Positions 1 to 11,653 of a DNA stretch of 64,000 bases are shown piece after piece. This DNA is from Spirodela intermedia (taxonomy: Eukaryota > Streptophyta > Magnoliopsida > Alismatales > Araceae). The stretch is from positions 4,794,001 to 4,858,000 of the forward strand of contig LR746271.1 of assembly GCA_902729315.2 (NCBI GenBank), written 5' to 3'. Within the stretch, counting starts at the first letter, position 1; each line of letters begins with the position of its first letter. The notes beneath the pieces were generated by a model. That model ran no database searches. It had not been told where the DNA came from and saw nothing but the letters and a program-made list of their open reading frames with translations. A program made the position numbers and the translations under genes.

Positions 1-429
1 AAAATAATTTTTCAAAGTATTATATTTTAGTTATTGACACTATATTCAATTGGCATGTAAATATTAAAATATTTTCATAACTCAAATATTTAATAAAAAA
101 TTTAAAAATATATTCATCACTCATTGTCTTGCAAGTTTTTTTTATTCACTTCCTTATTCTAATTTACCATTAGTTGCACACTTGAACATGAATAGTACAT
201 TGCTAAACTGATACATGATGTTAAGTCTTGCCATTGAGTTATGAAGATATTGTAATAAAAAATTAAATATAATTTTTATATTAGATGATATATGTGATGT
301 TAAGTCTTGCCAAACATTGAAGTAGTTATACTCAACATTAGTTTTAAACTTCACATGTGAACAACGATCAATTGGATAGTATACAATACTAAAGCCTATT
401 ACATGACTGGAGATTGTATAATTGTCTTA
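1..429. other. AT-rich flank upstream of MADS copy 1
   Basis: No gene is visible. The first 90 bases resemble 19340-19430 and 61450-61530. Positions 290-400 resemble 44820-44930 and, more weakly, 33255-33300. This is therefore the left flank of a duplicated segment, so the window opens inside the array. Confidence 0.6.
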
Positions 430-706
430 GGTAAAATAATGGCGCATGCTACGTCAAACATCACAAATGCGACAAAAAATATATGTCGCTACTTTATTCA
501 AAGTGCAACAACAGAAACAACCTAACAACGTTGATAATAGTTGTTAGAAAACACAAGATACATCTCCGTAGGTGTAATCATAGACAAGACCGAATAGGGT
601 AAGAGCGTTAAAGGAGGGTGCATCGTCTCGTGGCCCTTGGCTTCTCACCAAACAAGCCTTCGGAAAAATCAGGGGCAAGAATATGATATTCGCTAGAATA
701 GTTGTC

Positions 707-712
707 CACGTG
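707..712. promoter_or_regulatory. G-box CACGTG (type A distal)
   Basis: Palindromic CACGTG about 1.16 kb before the ATG of copy 1. It is kept in copy 3 (45262-45267) and changed to CACGCG at the matching place in copy 2. Such sites are known to bind bHLH and bZIP factors; function here is inferred. Confidence 0.35.
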
Positions 713-1673
713 ACGCCGTTAAATGTAAGGTCTCGGGCTAGGAGCTCTGATGGCAACATCTGTCGGATTACAGATGGCGTCACCTCGGCTACCGTCAGCC
801 CTATTCTTCGGCGTCCAATATGCGGAATACAGTAGTGCCCATGAGAACGTTTTCGAGTCCCGTGCATCCTCATCTCTCTCTCTTTCTCTGTCTCCCTCTT
901 TCTCTCTCTGCAAAGAAGCACGGATCAACATATCTCCGTCTACACAGTGATAATGCTCAAGGTTGGTTTTGCATTCCTTGCAGCATGGGAGGGATACCAA
1001 CTGCACCGATGACTACTCTTATGAATCGATTGCAAGTGTGGATATTTGAACTGCATTTCATTTCACTGTTCACGCAGGTGGCGGAACGATGTCTAAAACG
1101 ACGTTTGATTGCACTAATTACGAAGAAGAGAGGAGAAACGGATGGGAGGAGAAGGGTTCTGCTGGTACGAAAGAGAGAGCAAGAGTGTGTGGAAAGGAAG
1201 GAATCTACCTTAGTAAATGGCTTCTGTGAGGTCGGAAAGAGCGTAACATCGAGAATGGGAAAGAGATAAATGAAGGAACCACCTGATTGGCTAGCGAAAT
1301 GAGACGCCCCACTGGACACCCTCAGATTTCCCTCAGTCCAAATCAAGAATTGATTTTCCAGCTCGGTTCCCTTGGTTGGTCTCCTATTGGTCGTATGTCT
1401 AACCTTGGCTTAAGAGCACCCAAAGGGCGAACCGTGGGAGCGAAAACCGACCAGAGCTCCAGAAGCAGCCGTCGTCTTTTAGGTTTACTTCCTCTCTCTG
1501 TTGCTCTCTCTCCACTCTGTTTCCCTCGGTCGTCCTCTCCATTTCTTTTCCCTCAGAATTGGCGAGGATTGCCTATTCTTGTCGAATGCATTTCCCAACT
1601 TTTTCCCATATCGGGTAATCTCCGATTATAGGGTAGTACAGCATCTGAAGCCACTTGGGCACTCGTATGCTTC

Positions 1674-1683
1674 CCAAATTTGG
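1674..1683. promoter_or_regulatory. CArG box CCAAATTTGG
   Basis: A perfect CC(A/T)6GG site, the known binding site of MADS proteins, ending 16 bp before the TATA box. It is also perfect in copy 3 (46183-46192). The aligned site in copy 2 is CCGACTTTGG (34598-34607), which no longer fits. This suggests auto- or cross-regulation by MADS factors, lost in copy 2. Confidence 0.5.
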
Positions 1684-1699
1684 AAAAGCCACGCGTTTT

Positions 1700-1707
1700 T
1701 ATATAAA
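1700..1707 (+). promoter_or_regulatory. TATA box of MADS copy 1
   Basis: TATATAAA about 165 bp upstream of the ATG. The matching stretch in copy 3 (46206-46217) is a run of A with no TATA, and copy 2 has only TTTATTAAA. Copy 1 therefore keeps the best core promoter of the three. Confidence 0.5.
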
Positions 1708-1872
1708 CAACGCAAAGGTTCCATAGATCGGGGCTTCCAAACACAAAACCTATTTTTCTTCGTAAGTTCTATACCGTGTGGGAGGATCATCCTTGCATTT
1801 TGTTGGGCACCGTTGGATCGATCAGCGAGCAATGTGGTGAGGCAAAAGAAGTCGACGTGAGAGAAGGAAGGG

Positions 1873-2647
1873 ATGTCGAGGGGGAAGATCAAGATTAGGA
1901 AGATAGACAACACTACGGCGAGGCAGGTGACCTTTTCGAAACGGCGAAAGGGCCTGTTCAAGAAGGCGGAAGAGTTGGCCATACTCTGTGATGCCCAAGT
2001 GGGGGTGATCGTCTCCTCCTCCACCGGCAAGCTCTATGAACATTCAAGCAACAGGTGCAGATCCATTCTTTAGGCCCTTTTCCAGCTCTATCTTACTCTC
2101 TCCTCTCAGTTTTGCTTTCTCTCTTTCTTGCCGCGTCCCTCATACGGCAGTTCATATCGCGTACGCGTGGGTGCAAGTGTTACAATTTATCGCGTGCTGC
2201 TTGGGGAATTTTCCTCACTCCTCGCTCCACCCTTAAGTTTTTCATTCTTAATCGTAGTTCTTCCCTTGCTTGTTGTGGCTTTTGCTGACCCCGGAAAACT
2301 AGGCCTCTCATAAGGGTGCGGAAGTGAGACAAGAGAAACTCCGAGTAGAGAGGAAGGCGAGGGACGCGTGGAACGAGGAGGTTCTGAACAGTGCTTGCAT
2401 TAGTTGGTTGACTGCTATATAGACAGATAAAGATATGCATAGATCGGTCGGTAGAAAGAGAGAGGAGAAAGACCGAGAAGGGGAGAGAGGGAGCAAGAGA
2501 GAGAAGAGAGAGCGAGAAGGGGAGCGAGAGAGAGAGAGAGAGGAGAGAGCGAGAAGGGGAGCGAGAGAGAGAGAGAGAAGAGAGAAGAGAGAAGAGAGAA
2601 GAGAGAGAGAGAGAGAGAGAAGAGAGAAGAGAGAAGAGAGAAGAGAG

Positions 2648-2710
<63 letters not shown>

Positions 2711-5700
2711 GTGCGACAGGTCGGGAAGAGATACAGGGAGAAGAGAAGAAGCCGAGCGAACCTGGACAGCTTCGAGTAGGGTATGGCTTTATCCCACACT
2801 GGATGAAAAACAGACTAGGCCACAACTTTGTCTACATGATTCGGTTTTAAGATATGGGACAGTAAGTGAACTTCAATCAACTATTTTGACGCACTATCAG
2901 AGAAGTTTCCATGTAATTTATAATTTAAACAAGAGTTATCCATAGCCGTTGTAACCCTACTTGGAATATTTTTTTCCCTGCTCAAGGGACATGATATCCT
3001 TAATAGGTAATATAACAGTGATTACCTTGTTTTCTATTGGCAAGCAAGTAGTGAGTTCTACGTAGGATGGCCACGTTATGAATTATTTTCAGTTATTTCT
3101 CTATGTCCAATGATGACTTTTGTTAGATCTTATTGTTCGGTACTTCCCAAAAATCTAATTTTCTTTTAATTTACATATTTCTCATTATTTGTACATATTT
3201 ACAATTATGGTGATTGAAATACGTGAAGATGACGTATTAAACAGTGATCATGTGTCTGGCATTTCATTGCGTTGGCAAAGATCAGTAGGTTCGTGACTTC
3301 CTGCGTCAAATTTTATCCCCAGCTTGGGTTTGGTAGCATTCAAATTATATGGGTCTTCATATTAGGTTGAGGTGGATTTACAGAGTTACCATAACAAGAT
3401 GTGACATTTGTCAATGGTGGTTTATGTTACGATAACAGGAGCGCATTATGACTCTCATTGTTCTGTAAGTTGACCTAGATTGGTTTCATACTGTTGCCAA
3501 TAAAACTATTGACGAAAATTCGAACCTTATTTATCGTCCGGCCTTATTTTATAGGATCAAATTAAGAAAATAAAAAAGTCAAAAGCATAGGGGCAATGTT
3601 ATTAGGACCTTTATGCTTGACAAGGCCTAATATATTGTTCTATTAATCGTCGGTCAATAGGGCATCAAAGCGTTGACACATCGTGTTATTGTTTGAGTGC
3701 TATGTCTTTCTACTATTTTTCTACCACATGAAAATGCCCACCTGCATTACTAAGTTTCTTTGTTCTCAGTCTGAAGTACATTTGCCATTTGGAAATGTAT
3801 TAAAACATGATTTATTTTTTGTAGATAATTTCTCCCGTTTTCTGCAAGATAGTGAACCGTTCAATGAGTTGCCTAGTCCAACTGCAGTCGCTTAGGTTGT
3901 AAGTCTTACGAAGTAGACTAGGCAATTATTAAGCATCCTCATCACAAATTGAGAATACACAATCTGTCAATAGTATGATTCTAATGGTTGATTAGATGAT
4001 ACCACATCATTGATCATATATTTTCTGTAGTAGAGTATGAAAACTTACATTTCAATATTTATTATTCTCGACTTAACAAGGTCGAGTTTTCTAAAAAATA
4101 AATTGCTAATATTGATTATTTCCCATCTTTTGAGAATATATCTATGAAAACAATTAATGGGCCACATTTTACGTGCCATATTTTAGATAAGATTATGGTC
4201 ATTAGTGAAGTAAAGCTTATGCATTAATCAAAGTGTCAATGCCATGGTAGTGAACTGGTGTTCGTCATATTTGGGACTCAACTAGCTTCCATGATCCTGC
4301 TCAAAGTCCTTATCACTGCTTTCTGATTTAAAATATCAAAGTGTAATAGCATCAACAATGAAGAACAAACGTTGATGTGAGAATTTGGGAATAGTCTCTA
4401 GGTAGTTTAATTAGTTAACCTAATCAGTTTTGTGTAAATTCTCAATTTTCGTGAAACAACATAAGATTGTATGAAGGCCTTGACCATTGTATTCGTGCTC
4501 ACACATTTTATTTCCTTTTTTTTTTGAAGTATGAAGGAGCTAATCGAAAGACGTAATAGGCATTCACAAGATGCTCTGAAATTAGCACCACCATCTCTTG
4601 AACTCAGAGTAAGTTTTCACCTTACATGCTTTGATAAGTTTCCTCATGAAACCTATGTTGCATAGAACAACTGATTTTTAAGCATTGAATCCACAAGTCA
4701 TGATTCTTGAACTTTGGAACCAGGTTCTGAACCTACAAAACTGGGAATCACGAATTCTTGAACCCACTTGGATTGACTAGAACAAACCTTTTATCCACAA
4801 GGATCAAATAGTTCTCGTGAATCAACAAGGGTTTCTTGAATCCACAAGCCCCCGTAACTCTCTCAATAAGAAAAAAAATTCATAATAACCAAAATGTCCC
4901 AAGGCTCAGATCAATTATAACCTTCTTAGAAAATAAGATCTATTATGAAAAAAACATAAAATAATCTAACAAGATAATTACAAATTAAAACTCTCACGGA
5001 CTATTCATGAATTTTATCTGGGCCTAATTTGAATTTTCTTGGTTATGCATGATTTTCCACATCACTTACTCTCATTTCAGGCCTTCAAACGTGTGTAGTC
5101 CACGTTTTTACCATTTTAGGCCACTTGAGCAAGTTTTTTTCCTACTTCTTCCCGTTTTTAAAGTAACGCACTAATTATTTCTCTACTAAGGCATGAATAA
5201 AGTTGAAAGCGAAGTATTGAGGCCTACCTTCTCGTGCATAAATGGGGAGTAAGATGAAAATTGTAGCCATGCACTCGCCTTAGAACATTTTTCATTTGCA
5301 AGCTGTATCCATCCTCTAGCACTCATTACGCACAAACCATTTCGTTTTATTTGTCTGTTCATCTTTCCATTCTAAATTTTTGCAAGTACCATCGAGATAC
5401 TGGTACTCAGTTTTTGCCTTCATAGCTTCTAGATAGCATCCGTGAATCACGAAGCAAGGAAGTTTTGGAGTCAACCTTACAGCTCAGGTATGCCATTCCG
5501 AATGGAAGTGAATTAGAGTTTTTTACGGGCTGCTCAAACAAGCACTTCATTATTTTTTTAGGCAGATGAAAGATGAAGGTATTGAAGGACTAACACTGGA
5601 GGAGCTTCAGAACTTGGAGAAAGCACTGGAGACTGGACTGTGCAGAGTTCTGGCAAGGAAGGTATGCGTGTGATTTCTTTCGGACAACTTTGAAGGTAAT

Positions 5701-8700
5701 CTACGGGCAGATTTTATTCTACAGCGATATCTACTTCCCAGGGTCAGCAAATGGCTGAAGAAATAAAAGAGCTGCAACACAAGGTCGGTAAATAGATGCT
5801 ATCTTGTCACCTCTAATAGCCTCCTCTTTTAGCATTTCTTCGATTTCTTCCTATTTGTGGGAAAATGTGAAACCTATAAATCGGATGGGCAGACCTGCAT
5901 CTTTTGCTATGTAGACTGTACTTCCTGGCTCCTTAAATTAATACGAAGTCCTCATATCTCGTAGTCAACCTTCCTTTCCTTCATGGAAGCCCTGACGCAC
6001 AGCTGAACTTAGTTTCCCCTTCTCAGAGCAACTGGTCTCCTGTGCTATAAAAATGGGAGAGGACGGAATCAGACTTGGAAAATGGTAGCCACATCCCCCT
6101 TGGCTTTTTAGGTCTAACTAGAGGACGAGCTACTACATGATACCAAATAATACATGGCGGCCAACGGCCACCTTTTCAGGACTCAAAAGCACACTGAAAT
6201 GATGGTACGTCTATCAGGTCTGCATTCCAATCGCCTCTATAATGTGGCCTCTCACGTTAGACCAATCTTTTCTTCAGCCTTGTTGAAGAAGTAGACAGAC
6301 CCATTACCTGGTAAAGACCTGCAGAAACAGGAAAGAGGCGTTAACGCTGAAGTAAAAGCAGCAACCACCTTTGTTGAAGGCGTTGGAGGACGCCGTATAG
6401 CTTCCTAGAGTTTATATCAGTCTATTGGAGGACGCCGTTGACGCTGGGGTAGATAGTAGATACCAGAGCTTAGCTTAGACAAGTGCAGTGAAACGTAGAG
6501 TAGAAGACACCAGCGTGCTACTAATAGAGCGCAGAGTTGAAGATAGATTGCTACACTTAAGTTTTCATTGATGACGCAGATGGTTACTTCATAGTCTGGA
6601 GCAGGAGTCACCAGGGCAATAAAATCTGGCATTTATGCTGTAGCGGTAGACACTGAAGTTAGACTTGAGAGTAGTACGTGGCAGCGGAAACCAGAGGAAA
6701 TTAGTCCCGAAAGCAACTCTTTTCGCTCTATTTTTTTTCTTTCTTACTGTGAAAAAGACTCAGAGAAGAGAAGAATGAGAATGTATAGCCCATGGGTACC
6801 TCGGAGTTCCTCTCATCATTTGGTCGGAAGACCAGAAGTAGTGATGAATGACATCTAGGAGCTGGGTGCTGAAGGGTTGGAAGCTACAGCCGTGGAATCG
6901 CAAGCGTCAGCTGCGGAGACGTTCTCGATGAGTTGTGGCAGCGTGTTGTCCCGCAGCAATTGGAAAAAAATGTCGATATTTTTCCTATGGAAGAAAGCCC
7001 CAAGGTGAGGGGGAAGGAGGAAGGAGGAAGATGAAGAGATGGCATCTGGGTTGTGGGAGTCCACAACAACAGAACAGCGCATGTGTGAGCTGCTGTTGCT
7101 GTTCGTCTTATCCTCGAAGTGTGAGAGGTTGGTGGTTGGCCGCAGCTTGAGAAACCCAGGAAACCCTACCCTTAGATCGTTTTATCATTGAGACAACAGA
7201 AGAGGGATTATACCTGAAATCCTGCCCCCCTTCGTTCACCTACATGGTCCTGATGCAGGTGAAAAGACTCCCAAATCCTCAGAGACGAGTCGCTAACGCA
7301 GCAACCAATTAGATTCCCGAAGACGGACAATTGTCGGAACTTTCGAGGTATTCTAGAACAACAGAAACGGCGTTCGTCTGGTTTTTGATGGTCTGCTTTC
7401 CCCGATTTATTGTCCAACGACGTGGGTGTCAACTATTTACTTCTCTGTTCACATGCTCAGACGAAAGGTTTTTCCTGTCTGATTTCTTTACTGCAATAGT
7501 CACTGATTTTTCCTCTATGAATATGTCATTTTCTGTTTCTATACTTCGAAACTATTTACGTTTCTAGGATGCCTATTTACGTTTCGAAATTGATGGAGGA
7601 AAACGCCCTTCTAAAGAAAAGTTAATCAGCTTTCTTCTCAACTTTTCTTGTCGTTCTTCATTCACCCCTAATCGGTGCATGCAGAGCTCACCCATCATTC
7701 GCCAGTCGAAAAAGATCGAGTTCTCAGGAGGTAGAACACAGTAGGCAAATTCGGAGATCGCCACAAATGACGAGGGACAATCGAGTGAGTCGATAAAGCA
7801 TGCTTTAAGCTCTGCGGCGCGTCAGGATTGTGGCGTCTGTTCAGATACTTCACTGAGACTCGGGTAGCGCCAAAGGAAGCCTAAATACTTTACCGTTCTT
7901 TTTTCGTTTTTTTGGATTTTTTTAGAACTTTACTTACGATTGTTTGGCACTGAATATTGAACTTGCCTACAGTGACATAATACCGTCAGCAATGGTGTAT
8001 ATGAAACTAGTTTAATGGTAATGAAATCAGCTTTCTGTGTATGTGATTTTTCAATGGGTTTTGGTTAGTTATGAGTTCATATTTATTTATTTGGAATTTA
8101 TTATCTTCAGCCTTTGTTATTGATTTCAGACAATTTTCTTTTAACCACTTCATTGCTTGACTTCCTAGTTTCAGAAAATTTTGGATCCTCCTTATTGACT
8201 GACATTTGAGTCAATTTCATCATTTCGATAGTGAAATAACTTGGATTATCATCCATGATGTACAGCTTCGGTGATATAGTTTGAATTATCAGCTTGCTCT
8301 CTATTTTTTCACTTCGTTCTAAATGTTGTATCATCAGGATTTTCACACGCTATACTTAAACGGATCAGTGTTCAAGTAAGCGAATACCTCATTTATTCAC
8401 TACTTTTATTAGGTGAATGTTTGGGTACTCTTGTCGCCTTATCAAGTTATTTCTGTAGTAATAAGCTTGAAAACTTTTCCTTAGTTCGTTATTACAGCAT
8501 TATATTATTTGAATAATCAGCTACTCTCAAGAAGTTTAAGCAATCAGGAAGATAAAGCAAACCATATATATAAGTCAAAACATGCAAGTAGATCAGGCAA
8601 GTTCGCTACTGACCGCACCCCATTATACATATATTGGCTGCGGTCTGTAATGGGGCACAGGCATCTTTCAACTCGTCTAGTTAGTCTAAAGAGTCCTTGA

Positions 8701-9577
8701 AATGGTCGGGTAAGATTGTTTCACTCAGCAGAACAGTGCCAAAAATTTGGACTGGTTTGGATCCGTGAATCTTGAAATGGTGGGTTTTTCAGCGAAAATT
8801 CACCGACAAACAGAGTAGCCCCATCAACTCTTCACAGGCCTTTGAGAGGCTCGAACTGTTCTATCTTTGTACCAAGTAGTCTATAAGTGCGTTAACGTGA
8901 TACGCCGTTGTGCCTTGCTATTAACCCTCATTGTCACTGGCCAAATAGCTGTTTTTTTTAGTGTAGATCACAAATTTCTGTGATCATACTGATTCGAAGT
9001 CGTCTTTCACAAATCCTCATGACGTTCTTTTCTTTCTCTGCACCTACATTGCTTATTTTTCTCTTCCTCAGCGGGTAAGAACCTTTGAGCTGATTTCTGC
9101 GTTAAACACTTTTACTACCCTTGAGGCTGAGGATATTACGATGGATGCATTGACAGTAGCTGTTGAATAGGGTGTCATAAACATACAGGACGTTAGTTGA
9201 TGGTGCCTTCCATCGGTATCGACTTTGACTTAAGAGTGAAAGTAATCAGGGAAGGAGGGGAAGAGAGTCAAGCCCAGAACATGGGTTGTTGAGAGATCTG
9301 GAGACGAGCCTGATAGAGAGTTTTCCTTATGCATGATTGAAATATGTGGTGAAGAAATTGTTTTTCTGCGGGGGACTGATTCGGGACACTGATGTTTTAT
9401 TTGAATCAGAAGTTCCTTGCAAATCCCTAGAATGGCGAGAACACCCCACGAAATTTAAATGAGATCCAGCATAAACCGCCGTCCTACAAACCTAGTGACA
9501 GAGACAGATGACGTACATTGTTCCAAGTTACTAGTGTCGGTTTATGGTCTCTTTTCTCAGGCAGGTTGCCCTTCTAA
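1873..9577 (+). CDS. SVP/StMADS11-like MIKC MADS-box gene, copy 1 (type A, damaged 3' half)
   Basis: A MADS-domain transcription factor gene of the SVP/AGL24/JOINTLESS group, which controls flowering and bud or meristem fate from the nucleus. Exons by splice sites: 1873-2054 (MADS), 4530-4608, 5426-5487, 5562-5661 and 5742-5783; these match the family sizes 182/79/62/100/42 and join in frame into 155 residues. The MADS domain (1-60) keeps [10 protein letters not shown], but the usual Phe48 is Ser and Tyr57 is His. The K-box runs from about residue 88. Exon 6 (about 7583-7618) lost its acceptor and first bases in a ~90-bp deletion, and its donor is changed (AAAAG|TTAATC against AAAAG|GTAATC). 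Exon 7 (7685-7863) has an in-frame TAG at 7742-7744. Exon 8 (9565-9577) still encodes LPF and a stop. The likely product is truncated: 174 residues if exon 6 is skipped, or 213 if a new acceptor at 7568 is used. It could also be a recent pseudogene. Confidence 0.7.
2441..2760. repeat. GA-rich purine tract with (GA)n microsatellite, intron 1 of copy 1
   Basis: Almost pure purine on the + strand, with an uninterrupted GA dinucleotide run at about 2651-2707 and GAGAAGA variants before it. A shorter, more interrupted tract sits at the same place in copy 3 (46970-47163), and only a trace in copy 2 (about 35370-35412). It creates long spurious Arg/Glu and Ser/Leu ORFs. GA repeats are known targets of plant BPC/GAGA-binding proteins; a role here is a guess. 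Confidence 0.9.
5111..5120. promoter_or_regulatory. CArG box in intron 2 of copy 1
   Basis: CCATTTTAGG fits CC(A/T)6GG exactly. The aligned place in copy 3 (about 49629) reads CAATTTTAGG and no longer fits. Copy 2 lacks this part of the intron. Confidence 0.3.
7745..9564 (+). other. Exon 7 remainder and intron 7 of copy 1
   Basis: Past the nonsense codon, exon 7 stays open to 7863 and still reads GQSSESI...CSDTSLRLG, the C-terminal signature of SVP proteins. Intron 7 then runs 7864-9564 and aligns with 40165-41677 and 52293-53449. No other gene is visible in it. Confidence 0.6.
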
Positions 9578-10150
9578 GATCCAAGAGACCTCTTTGCGGC
9601 TGCCCGAACTTCACCTGGTTGACAAATGATGCAGCATGAAAAGGAATGAGGACTTCACTTTGGCCAGATAGTCCCCTCAGGGACAGCTTGGGGACGAGCT
9701 CACCATATATGTGCTCAACGCACATTCCTTCCCTCATCCCAACCCCATTCTGTTGGCTTCAACTCGCGTGAAAATTACTACGAAGATGATTCTACAGAAT
9801 AGCATTCAGGAGAACCTTCTATTCTCCGGGATGTACATGACCCATTGCATCGGGCCATTCCATTGTCAGAGCCTTTGTAAGCAGAAACGAAAGTTCCCAC
9901 GCGGCCAGATCAAAAACAGCGAAGCATAGAATGTGAAGATGATCATAACTGTATCGTTCGGCTCATCAACTAGTCGTTTATTGGGAATCGACGTCGAATA
10001 CTAGGTTTGTTCATCGATTGGAAAGAGTTACGGGGTTCAAGACTTGGTGATACTATATTATATCTGATTATACAAAATCTTGAACGACTGATAATCACGA
10101 ATGGACTTTTGACCCCTGAAGAATAAAAAGTGAACACGATAGACACCATG
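9578..10150 (+). other. Probable 3' UTR of copy 1
   Basis: A block conserved in all three copies (41691-42215 and 53463-54045). It begins right after the exon 8 stop and ends with an AATAAA at 10132-10137. Conservation, together with the splice acceptor before it, supports its being transcribed. Confidence 0.5.
10132..10137 (+). terminator. AATAAA polyadenylation signal, copy 1
   Basis: AATAAA about 555 bp after the exon 8 stop, kept at the matching place in copy 2 (42201) and copy 3 (54028). Confidence 0.45.
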
Positions 10151-10257
10151 CAAATCAGTGGATTTTGCCAATTTTTTTAATTATAAATAGCATATTTAAG
10201 TTGCTCGTAAAGTTCTCTCAATCACAGAGTACATGTCATGTGTCAATGCAGTAATTT

Positions 10258-10356
10258 CTATATAAATAAGTTCACATTTCCCATGCAGCTTTGATGACTG
10301 ACTGCAAACATTGAATGAATAATAGAACAGAGAACCTTAATAAATGACACCATGGA
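10258..10356 (+). promoter_or_regulatory. Conserved TATA box and ATG context downstream of copy 1
   Basis: TATATAAATAA (about 10259) is followed 93 bp later by ACACCATGG with the ATG at 10352 and then a GTGAGT splice donor-like sequence. The same trio occurs in copy 2 (42333/42424) and copy 3 (54163/54245; last base of the donor changed). The open frame after the ATG is only 8-19 codons, so no gene is claimed. It could be the first exon of a lost neighbour or a noncoding transcript promoter. Confidence 0.35.
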
Positions 10357-11653
10357 CCATAGTGAGTCACATTTAGGAGGGTATTTATGTCATTTCATTT
10401 TCAGTAAGTAATAGTAGGATATGAAAATTTTCTTTAAGTTAATCTAAACATATATTTCTATCATGAATGAAAAACTTACTCAAGAAAGGTCTAACTTGAA
10501 TAAAAGGGAAATATTAATGTCTTCAGTAAACATCATTAAAGTGAAACACGTTTAGTGGGTTTTTTTATGTGAATTTCATATTCTGTATCCTAAATGTGAC
10601 AAACTTTTTCAGATTTTTTAGTTGTGATTGTATTTACTTTATGAAGAGCAATAGATATTTTTTCAGAACCAATTACTGTCAAGAGCAAACTAGTGATACT
10701 TATAATTACATTAACATCATAGCCTTTAAAGTGAGACTATTGCTTAAGCTAAAAATTATTAGACTTACTCTTTTTTTATGTATCAACATTAGGTGACACT
10801 ATCATTGACTAGTGAATTTTAAGCAATATCATGGGGTAACTCTTGGTAACGTTCCATGAGAATTTGTGATTGTTTAAATATGAAATTGTCTTGTCCTGTT
10901 TTTCAGAAAGGGAGTTTACCTATAACATAATTTATCCTACATTAGAAAAATTATGCCTCTAATAATGGTGACATGAGATGGTGAAAGTGAAAATAAAAAG
11001 GATATAGTTAGGGTTAAGTTCTTGACCACTTTGAAATCATTTTATGCTCTAAAAAATAGAAAAGTCACAATATAGATGAACCTCATCATTATTAGGTAGT
11101 TCTAGAATAACCTTTCATGTCCAAAAAGGTTTAACAGTCGTTGGATCATGATCAAAAAATCAAACTTTTACACTTATGCCTAATGCCTCCACTTTTAGAA
11201 TACTTTACATATTGGATCATGTTACTCCATTAATAAACTATGCTTCTTCAATGACACTAATTATATATAGTGGAAAGCCAATATGAAGATATTCAAATAA
11301 GTTACTAATTATGTTACTTGAAAGTTTATATCCAACAGTTCATCTAATTATTAGATTGAGCATTGAATTGTAAATAATTGAATAGAGACTTATATTTGAA
11401 TACTAGGGCAGCTAATATCTTTTTTTTTTCACAATATGTATATGAATTTAATTGGAAATAGACACTTGAGATAAATTCATTATCATATTAAGAGGGATAT
11501 CATGAGCCATAGAGTCTAGGATACACCATTTGGTGCACAATATAAACTCTTCTTGATGCAAATAAATTGTGATAGACCACTATGCATTAGGCCCACTTTT
11601 TTAATCTTGTAGCTATAGTTATTTATATTTTTATTTGAGTTTACATGTTTTGC

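Larger units (their letters stand above)
430..1872 (+). promoter_or_regulatory. Upstream region of MADS copy 1 (duplicated block)
   Basis: This GC-richer block is repeated at about 33400-34781 and 44980-46386. It contains a G-box at 707-712, an inverted CCAAT box (ATTGG) near 1387, a CT-rich stretch at 1480-1560, a perfect CArG box at 1674-1683 and a TATA box at 1700-1707. The TATA box lies about 170 bp before the ATG, so a 5' leader of roughly 140 nt is likely. Small ORFs on both strands here are not kept between the three copies and are ignored. Confidence 0.6.

Noticed and set aside
544-1631. Several overlapping ORFs on both strands upstream of copy 1
   Set aside because: They disagree with the paralogous sequence at 45038-46126 in frame and length and have no recognisable motif.
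2308-2825. Minus-strand ORFs rich in Ser and Leu, and a plus-strand ORF rich in Arg and Glu
   Set aside because: Produced by the GA microsatellite in intron 1; no protein domain. The same applies to 46913-47272.
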